This document shows positions 58,706 to 64,000 of a DNA stretch of 64,000 bases, piece after piece. The notes under the pieces were generated by a model. It was given only the letters and a program-made list of their open reading frames with translations, did not search any database and had not been told where the DNA came from. The DNA lies in contig QFQQ01000014.1 of the NCBI GenBank assembly GCA_003243445.1, positions 1 to 64,000 of the forward strand. Direction: 5' to 3'. This DNA is from Citrobacter freundii (lineage in GTDB: Bacteria > Bacteroidota > Bacteroidia > Chitinophagales > Chitinophagaceae). The translations under genes were made by a program, and so were the position numbers. The number at the start of each line of letters is the position of its first letter. Position 1 is the first letter of the stretch.

Positions 58706-60661
58706 ATGAAAAACCAGGCTCTTCGCAGCACCCTGATGGCTGTAATTGCATTTCTATGTTCTTTCTTTTCGTTTGTATCATCGGCTAATGCACAGCAAAC
58801 ACTTACGCCCAGATACGTTGACATTGCTTCCAATATCCATGGATTCTATGAGTCCCTCCCGACTGGATATTCTTCCAGTACTGAAACTTATCCCCTGCTG
58901 ATCTTTGTTCATGGCATGGGAGAAATGGGAGATGGCAGTGCTTCACAGCTTCCTAAAGTATTGGCCAACGGCGTGCCAAAGCTCATCAAAGAAGGAAGAT
59001 TTCCTCAATCATTCACTGTTAATGGTCAAACGCACAAGTTTATCGTACTCGCTCCTCAAATGCAGAATTCGAGTGTGGTAGATGTTACTTTGAACATGCT
59101 GATTGATTATGCGATCGCGCATTACCGGGTTAATCCAAATCGTATCTATGCCACAGGTCTTAGTTTAGGTGGTGGCTTCGTGTGGAAACTTGGCGGCACA
59201 AAGCTCGCGTCAGCACAACGGCTTGCGGCGATCGTGCCAATGTGCGGAGCTGCTACTTATAGCGTTTCAGCTGCACACAACATGGGCACAGCGGGCCTTG
59301 CTGTATGGGCTTTCCATAACAATGGAGACCCGACTGTTTCTGTAAACACAACAAAGAACTGGGTGAACGGCGTTAACGAAACTGCTACTAATCCCAAAGC
59401 CAGGCTGACTGTATTCAATGTAAGCGGTCACGATTGCTGGTCTCAGGCTTCTGATCCGAATTACAGAGAAGATGGCAAGAACATGTACGAGTGGATGCTG
59501 GGTTATTCAAGAGGCACAACTCCAAATACACCACCGACAGTAAATGCCGGCGCCGATAAAGCCATCACATTGCCGACCGCTTCTATCCAATTGTCCGGCT
59601 CAGCATCTGATCCTGACGGTTCTATCGCGTCTTACTCATGGTCAAAAGTTTCCGGTCCCTCTTCATTTTCTATCAACAATGTAGGAATTACCAATCCTAC
59701 TGTAAGCGGGCTGGTTTCTGGATCTTATACTTTCCGTCTGACTGTTATTGATAATCGTGGAGCTACAGCTTATGATGATGTTGTCGTAAACGTATTGCCT
59801 GCAGCATCAACTCCTCCGCCTGCAACAAATCCTCCTGCAGGAAGTGCGAAGTATATTAAAGTAAAAATGTTTGCAGGATCAAGCGCCTATAGCAGCACAG
59901 AATGGAACAACTGGAATATTGGCGGCGGCGCAGTGAGCAATGTAACCTCTGCCAGCCTTAAATATTCTGACGGGACCACCTCAAGCGCTAAAGCTGTGAT
60001 CAGCCACAGTACGGCTGTGGGAGACAATGGTACAGGTTATGGTTCAGGAATGGCACCGGCTGAAGTACTGCGTCACTCAAGCTACTCAAACGCGGTTAGC
60101 CGTACGCTTACTATCACTGGCCTTGACCCTTCTAAAAAGTATGATATAGAATTATATGCAGGACGTAACAGCAATCCTGACAATAATACCACGTTTACTA
60201 CCGGTTCTCTCAACAAAGTGATTGCTACATACAACAATAAGACGAATAAAGCAGCATTCTCCGGCCTTATACCTGCTTCGGACGGAACGATCGTAATCAC
60301 AATGAAGAGATCTAAAACATACACTTACCTGAACGGATTCAGTATCACCGAAGGCTCCAGCTCAAGCACAGCATCTGTTGCGGCAAGATCTGCTGAGACA
60401 GCAACCGCAAGTGCACTGGAGGTTTATCCAAATCCGCTGACGGACCGTGCAATGGTTAAACTCAACAATGACCATACCGGCTCATTCAATGTAACCATCA
60501 CCAACCAGGCGGGTGCAGTGGTTAAACAGATCACGCTGACAAAAGCTGCGAAAGGTTTGAGCCAGCAATATATCTCTTTGGGCAGCCTGCCAAAAGGTAC
60601 TTATGTGCTGACTGCAAAAAGCGGTGATACAGAAGAATCAACAATCATCTTGAAAAACTAA
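58706..60661 (+). CDS. T9SS-secreted esterase-like/PKD protein (651 aa)
   Basis: The signal peptide ends SSANAQ. Residues about 30-270 are an alpha/beta-hydrolase: LIFVHGMGEMGDG (oxyanion region), Ser153 in ATGLSLGGGF, Asp208 in NNGDPT and His242 in SGHDCW. A PKD domain follows (about 275-368; PTVNAGADKAITLP, SYSWSKVSGPSSF). The same unnamed module of about 170 aa as in the two giant proteins comes next (about 380-550; WNNWN, GYGSGMAPAEVLRHSSY, GLDPSKKYDIELYAG). A Ser-rich linker and a T9SS type A sorting domain (EVYPNPLTDRAMVKL to STIILKN) end it. It looks like a compact relative of the giants, so likely a secreted carbohydrate esterase. A lipoprotein gene follows 28 bp later. Confidence 0.82.
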   Translation: MKNQALRSTLMAVIAFLCSFFSFVSSANAQQTLTPRYVDIASNIHGFYESLPTGYSSSTETYPLLIFVHGMGEMGDGSASQLPKVLANGVPKLIKEGRFPQSFTVNGQTHKFIVLAPQMQNSSVVDVTLNMLIDYAIAHYRVNPNRIYATGLSLGGGFVWKLGGTKLASAQRLAAIVPMCGAATYSVSAAHNMGTAGLAVWAFHNNGDPTVSVNTTKNWVNGVNETATNPKARLTVFNVSGHDCWSQASDPNYREDGKNMYEWMLGYSRGTTPNTPPTVNAGADKAITLPTASIQLSGSASDPDGSIASYSWSKVSGPSSFSINNVGITNPTVSGLVSGSYTFRLTVIDNRGATAYDDVVVNVLPAASTPPPATNPPAGSAKYIKVKMFAGSSAYSSTEWNNWNIGGGAVSNVTSASLKYSDGTTSSAKAVISHSTAVGDNGTGYGSGMAPAEVLRHSSYSNAVSRTLTITGLDPSKKYDIELYAGRNSNPDNNTTFTTGSLNKVIATYNNKTNKAAFSGLIPASDGTIVITMKRSKTYTYLNGFSITEGSSSSTASVAARSAETATASALEVYPNPLTDRAMVKLNNDHTGSFNVTITNQAGAVVKQITLTKAAKGLSQQYISLGSLPKGTYVLTAKSGDTEESTIILKN

Positions 60662-60689
60662 TCTAATAAACCATCTTATTATAAATTAT

Positions 60690-61196
60690 ATGAAAAAAAT
60701 CTCTTTATTGCTGCTGGCAGGTACAATCGTTCTCGCTTCCTGCCAAAAGCAGAATGACCAGATATTCTCTCAAACTGAACAGACAAGTAATGATAAAGTG
60801 CAAACATCGTCCTGGACAAACGTTGCTTTTAGCAGCGAAGCGGGTAAAAGCACTTCAGCAAGTGGGCAGATCAATGTTCCGGCAATTGACTCCGCGGTAT
60901 TAAATGGTGGCATTGTCCTGGTTTATTCAAAAGATAATAATACTATCAATACACTGCCTGCTTCGACCTCAGGTGTTGAATGGAGCTATGAGATCAAAAA
61001 CAGCAGCATCGTACTTTCTGCCTCGGCTGAGAAAGGATTGCCTTCTCTCACAGGCCTTCAGTTCTCTTACGCGATCGTTCCGGCAGGGAAACTCGCAGGC
61101 TATGAAGAAAAAGGAATCACTGCCGATAATCTCATCAACATGAGCTACGCGAGCGCTACAAGCATATTTGCCGGTGACGCGGTTGGTTCCAGATAA
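60690..61196 (+). CDS. Small lipoprotein of unknown function
   Basis: The 168-aa protein has a lipoprotein signal (MKKISLLLLAGTIVLASC) with lipobox LASC, Cys18. The mature part starts with a Gln/Asn/Ser-rich linker and has beta-strand-rich sequence (GGIVLVYSKD, WSYEIKNSSIVLSAS, LQFSYAIVPAG), a pattern often seen in Bacteroidota outer-surface lipoproteins. The upstream context TAAACCATCTTAT is like the AAACC leader motif. It is co-directional with the secreted esterase gene and probably co-transcribed. No family is recognised. Confidence 0.6.
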   Translation: MKKISLLLLAGTIVLASCQKQNDQIFSQTEQTSNDKVQTSSWTNVAFSSEAGKSTSASGQINVPAIDSAVLNGGIVLVYSKDNNTINTLPASTSGVEWSYEIKNSSIVLSASAEKGLPSLTGLQFSYAIVPAGKLAGYEEKGITADNLINMSYASATSIFAGDAVGSR

Positions 61197-61270
61197 TGCC
61201 GTGCTGAGATACGATAACGGGTGGATTTAACCGCCGGCGGAACTCAAATTTGAAACTCCTGACAGATAAA

Positions 61271-61295
61271 CCCTTCCAGTACGGAAGGGTTTTTT
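61271..61295 (+). terminator. Intrinsic terminator after the lipoprotein gene
   Basis: CCCTTCC, loop AGTAC, GGAAGGG and a T-run form a clean hairpin. Confidence 0.85.
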
Positions 61296-61426
61296 GCTTT
61301 TTCTCCGGGTCCGGGGAAAGAAGGGCTTCCTCCAACGCCATATGATAAGTTCATCCGATAATTTAATCATTGCCTGCTTTTAATAATTAAGCTTTTGTTT
61401 TATGTTTACAGAAATTAGCTGTTGAT

Positions 61427-63061
61427 ATGAACCTTAAGACTTATGAAAGGAAAAATTATCTCTCGCTTGCGGAACTGGCATTTATTGTAGGCCTGGCGTT
61501 AGTTCCATTGTTTGTTTCTTTTCCATACCGGGTAAATATATTTCTGTCCTGGGAAGGTGCATACCGGATGAGCAATGGAGAAATTCCATTTCGTGATTTT
61601 GGAACACCGCTTGGAGGTATGTACTGGGTGATCCCGGCTCTGTTCTTTAAGATCTTTGGCGCGAAGATGATCACACTTGTGAAGGCGCAGGTATTTATCA
61701 ATATTATTTCAGGACTTGCTTTCCGTTCTATTATGAAAAGCATGGGTGTTGAACCGGGAATACGGTTCCTGTCAGTCCTTGTATATTGTCTTTCTTTTTC
61801 TTTTTTTAATTTCTGGCCATGGTACAATCATACCGTGGTAGTGTATGAGTTCATTGCGCTGGCTTTTCTGCTGAAGGCGCTTGTAAATGAGAACAGCAAA
61901 TGGAGTGGGGCCTGGCTCGCGCTGGCGGCATTGTTTTGCTGCTGCTCATTTTTTACCAAGCAGGATGCAGGCGCAATGTCGATCCTGTTGAGTTTCGCAT
62001 TACTTGTTTATGTGGCTTTACAACAACGCAAATTCAAACCGCTATTAATTTTTGCAGGTAGCCTGATAGCTGTATTTCTGCTGTTCATTCTGCCTTTGTC
62101 ACGCTACGGTTTCGGATATTGGTTCAATCATGGTCAGGCACCGCATTCAGCCAGGATCTCTCCGTTCGAGATCGTTGATGAATTCTTTACCGGTTCTCAA
62201 TGGATCAAATTCTACCTGTTCCTGATCCTTGTATTGCTGGTCATGCGTTTTGCGAAATGGAGAGATTTGTGGGGGCAACAGAAGGAAATGCTGTTTTTGC
62301 TGCTGACGGTTGGCATTCTTGCTGAATCAGCTATTTTCCAGGTGACCAGTTATATCCCGCCGGATAACAATATCTTTTTTCACAGTTTCGCCATTGCGTT
62401 CATACTAAGCCAACTCATCAGATTGGTACCGGTGCAGGTGAACAGACCAGCCGTTGTAGGCGCATTTACCCTGGGGATCGTCATCTGGTGGAGCGGCGCA
62501 TACTGGAAATATATTCAGCGGATCGCTGAACGTGCGCTGCCTTCGGATCAGGCGAAAGTGTCCGCAACCGGTGAGAACATAGTAAATAAAAAAACTTACA
62601 TGATCACACCAAAGGATACAACGGATATCCCACTGGCACAATGGAAGTTCTCAGGGCTAAAGGCTTTTGATAAGATCTACATGCCCGGCCCTACCGTGGA
62701 CGGCATCAAACGTCTGATGGCAATGGACCTTATCAAACAAAAACAACCATTGAAGGTATTGAACATGACAGAACTCACGCCGCTCGCTGTCGAAATTCCG
62801 TTTGAACTGGAAAAGGGAAGTCATTATCCGCTATGGTATCATCTGGGGGTGGGTATGTTCAATAAACAGGCGGAGATGTTTGAAAAAAATATCGCAGAAA
62901 AGAAGTATGATCTTGTGCTGTTTGAGCATATCCCTACACTTAATAATTTTTACCCCTTTCGTGTGCGTGATAGCCTGAAGGTGCATTACCAGATGATAGA
63001 CTCTTTTATCGCTCCGAGGCGCGGCGATACAAAGGGAACGATCGAAGTGTATGTGAAATAA
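61427..63061 (+). CDS. GT-C-like membrane protein (GT39/PMT-type layout)
   Basis: The 544-aa protein has about 10-11 predicted membrane helices in the first 360 residues and a soluble C-terminal domain of about 170 residues. The first extracytoplasmic loop has LSWEGAYRMSNGEIPFRDFG, which matches the acidic first-loop motif of GT-C enzymes (ArnT/PMT/GT39 family) that use polyprenyl-phosphate sugars. It would add a sugar to a glycan, lipid or protein on the periplasmic side. The donor could be the lipid-linked pentose predicted for the operon at 55275, but this is only inferred from proximity. Confidence 0.65.
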   Translation: MNLKTYERKNYLSLAELAFIVGLALVPLFVSFPYRVNIFLSWEGAYRMSNGEIPFRDFGTPLGGMYWVIPALFFKIFGAKMITLVKAQVFINIISGLAFRSIMKSMGVEPGIRFLSVLVYCLSFSFFNFWPWYNHTVVVYEFIALAFLLKALVNENSKWSGAWLALAALFCCCSFFTKQDAGAMSILLSFALLVYVALQQRKFKPLLIFAGSLIAVFLLFILPLSRYGFGYWFNHGQAPHSARISPFEIVDEFFTGSQWIKFYLFLILVLLVMRFAKWRDLWGQQKEMLFLLLTVGILAESAIFQVTSYIPPDNNIFFHSFAIAFILSQLIRLVPVQVNRPAVVGAFTLGIVIWWSGAYWKYIQRIAERALPSDQAKVSATGENIVNKKTYMITPKDTTDIPLAQWKFSGLKAFDKIYMPGPTVDGIKRLMAMDLIKQKQPLKVLNMTELTPLAVEIPFELEKGSHYPLWYHLGVGMFNKQAEMFEKNIAEKKYDLVLFEHIPTLNNFYPFRVRDSLKVHYQMIDSFIAPRRGDTKGTIEVYVK

Positions 63062-63109
63062 AGGGGTTGGATGGCAAATAGTCCGGATCAGACAAATATC
63101 TATATAAAC

Positions 63110-63150
63110 ACAGAGGAGGCTGCCTCATACGTTGAGCCAGCCTCCTCTGT
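63110..63150. terminator. Bidirectional terminator
   Basis: ACAGAGGAGGCTG (63110-63122) pairs with CAGCCTCCTCTGT (63138-63150), extended by CTCA/TGAG inside. It sits between the convergent GT-C gene and plsX. Confidence 0.8.
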
Positions 63151-63192
63151 ATTAAGATGCCCTGTCAAAAAGAGATGTTTATACCGTTATGA

Positions 63193-64000
63193 TTATTGAA
63201 GTTCTTCGCGCATTTTACCAAGCACGTCTTTCTCAATCATCTGCTGAGCCACGCGTATCATATTAGAAAATGCTTTCGCTTTTGAAATACCATGACCGAT
63301 GATGACCGGTTTGCTTACACCTAACACCGGTGTGCCGCCGTAATTTTCGAAATTGAATCGTTCGAAGTATTCGTGTTCAATCTTTTGCCGGTGCGTGATA
63401 TCATAAAGCGATTCAGCCATTTTCAGGATGATGTTACCGGTAAAGCCTTCGCAGACCATAACGTCTGCCTTATCTTCCAGTACATCGCGGCCTTCGATGT
63501 TGCCGATAAAGTTGATATGCTGATTGGCTTTGAGCAGGGGATAGGTGGCCTGTGCAAGGAGATTGCCTTTGCCTTCTTCCTCTCCTACGTTCATCAGGCC
63601 TACGCGTGGTTTGTTGATGCCGAGCATGAGTTGTGCATATACAGAGCCCATGATCGCAAACTGGTTCAGTTGTTCGGGTTTACAATCGGCATTCAATCCT
63701 ACGTCGAGCAAAAGCCCGGTATTGCCGTTTTCGCGTGGAATAATGGTAGAGATCGTTGGTCTTAACACGCCTTCGAGTGCTTTGATGCTGAACAAAGCGC
63801 CTACAAGCATTGCACCTGTGTTGCCCGCACTTATAAAAGAATCGATCTTTCCCGTAGCAAGCAGGTGAAAGCCGATCGCGATGGAGGAACGCTGTTTTTC
63901 CTTGAGTGCTTTTGTCGGATGTTCGTGCATATCGATCACCTGTTCCGAATGGATCAGATGCAGGTGTTCGCGCGGCACTTTATGTTCTTCCAGCAGTTGT
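63193..64000 (-). CDS. plsX: Phosphate acyltransferase PlsX, C-terminal part
   Basis: The frame stays open to the window edge, so the N-terminus and start codon lie beyond position 64000. The visible 269 codons hold the PlsX pattern: the FISAGNTGAMLVGAL segment, TIIPRENGNTGLLLDVGLNADC, VGLMNVGEEEGKG, and DVMVCEGFTGNIILKMAE, and then GTPVLGVSKPVIIGHG near the C-terminus. PlsX converts acyl-ACP to acyl-phosphate for phospholipid synthesis (PlsX/PlsY route) in the cytosol. It is a housekeeping gene, often next to rpmF and fabH, which would lie outside this window. Confidence 0.92.
   Translation of the reverse strand, partial: QLLEEHKVPREHLHLIHSEQVIDMHEHPTKALKEKQRSSIAIGFHLLATGKIDSFISAGNTGAMLVGALFSIKALEGVLRPTISTIIPRENGNTGLLLDVGLNADCKPEQLNQFAIMGSVYAQLMLGINKPRVGLMNVGEEEGKGNLLAQATYPLLKANQHINFIGNIEGRDVLEDKADVMVCEGFTGNIILKMAESLYDITHRQKIEHEYFERFNFENYGGTPVLGVSKPVIIGHGISKAKAFSNMIRVAQQMIEKDVLGKMREELQ

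Overview
The window looks like the chromosome of a member of the Bacteroidota, most likely a Chitinophagaceae-type soil bacterium. Five secreted proteins (four of them very large or adhesin-like) end in a type IX secretion system (T9SS) type A sorting domain. Several genes sit behind TAnnTTTG-like promoter boxes. Shine-Dalgarno sequences are mostly absent, and many signal peptides are cleaved just before Gln. No tRNA, rRNA, CRISPR array, transposase or phage gene was seen.

Layout. Positions 1-8250 hold scattered single genes: a hemerythrin-like protein, an NAD(P)-binding protein, a lipoprotein cytochrome c, a DUF1772-like membrane protein, an M14 peptidase, an OmpA-domain protein and a membrane-anchored EEP-family protein. 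Between them lie copies of an unusual repeat family whose arms are built from 9-nt units (GGTTYNRRN-type) arranged as long inverted repeats. Two copies share a conserved core in opposite orientations.

Positions 8582-41422 are an exopolysaccharide (EPS) locus. A pseudo-receiver protein and a receiver-like/sugar-transferase fusion come first. They are followed by a GT2, a GT4, a methyltransferase and an acyltransferase, then two tandem giant secreted proteins (esterase-like domain plus Ig, FN3 and PA14 modules). Next is a long tightly packed operon: Wzc-like protein, acyltransferase, Wzx flippase, a 38-aa membrane peptide, Wzy-type polymerase, short TolC-like protein, glycosyltransferase, hexapeptide acyltransferase and acyltransferase. 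Two opposed membrane GT2 genes close the locus. The likely logic is synthesis, decoration with acyl groups and export of a polysaccharide, with T9SS-exported esterase/adhesin proteins acting on or anchoring the product outside the cell.

Positions 41783-52519 encode a 2272-aa PKD-repeat and beta-helix protein with an esterase-like head, and a tandem pair of about 550-aa T9SS cargo proteins. Positions 52780-55086 encode a gluconate-2-dehydrogenase-type small subunit and its GMC flavoprotein. Positions 55275-57573 (minus strand) are a three-gene HAD/SDR/UbiA operon resembling polyprenyl-phosphate-pentose synthesis, bracketed by a 16-bp direct repeat. After a 1.1-kb gene-free, partly AT-rich stretch come a 651-aa esterase/PKD T9SS protein with a lipoprotein partner, a GT-C-like membrane protein, and the 3' part of plsX, which runs off the right edge.

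The most interesting items are the 9-nt inverted-repeat family, an unnamed domain of about 170 aa found seven times in three secreted proteins, the coupling of acyltransferases with secreted esterases in the EPS locus, and the pseudo-receiver domains attached to the priming glycosyltransferase. All functions are inferred from reading the sequence; no database search was run.
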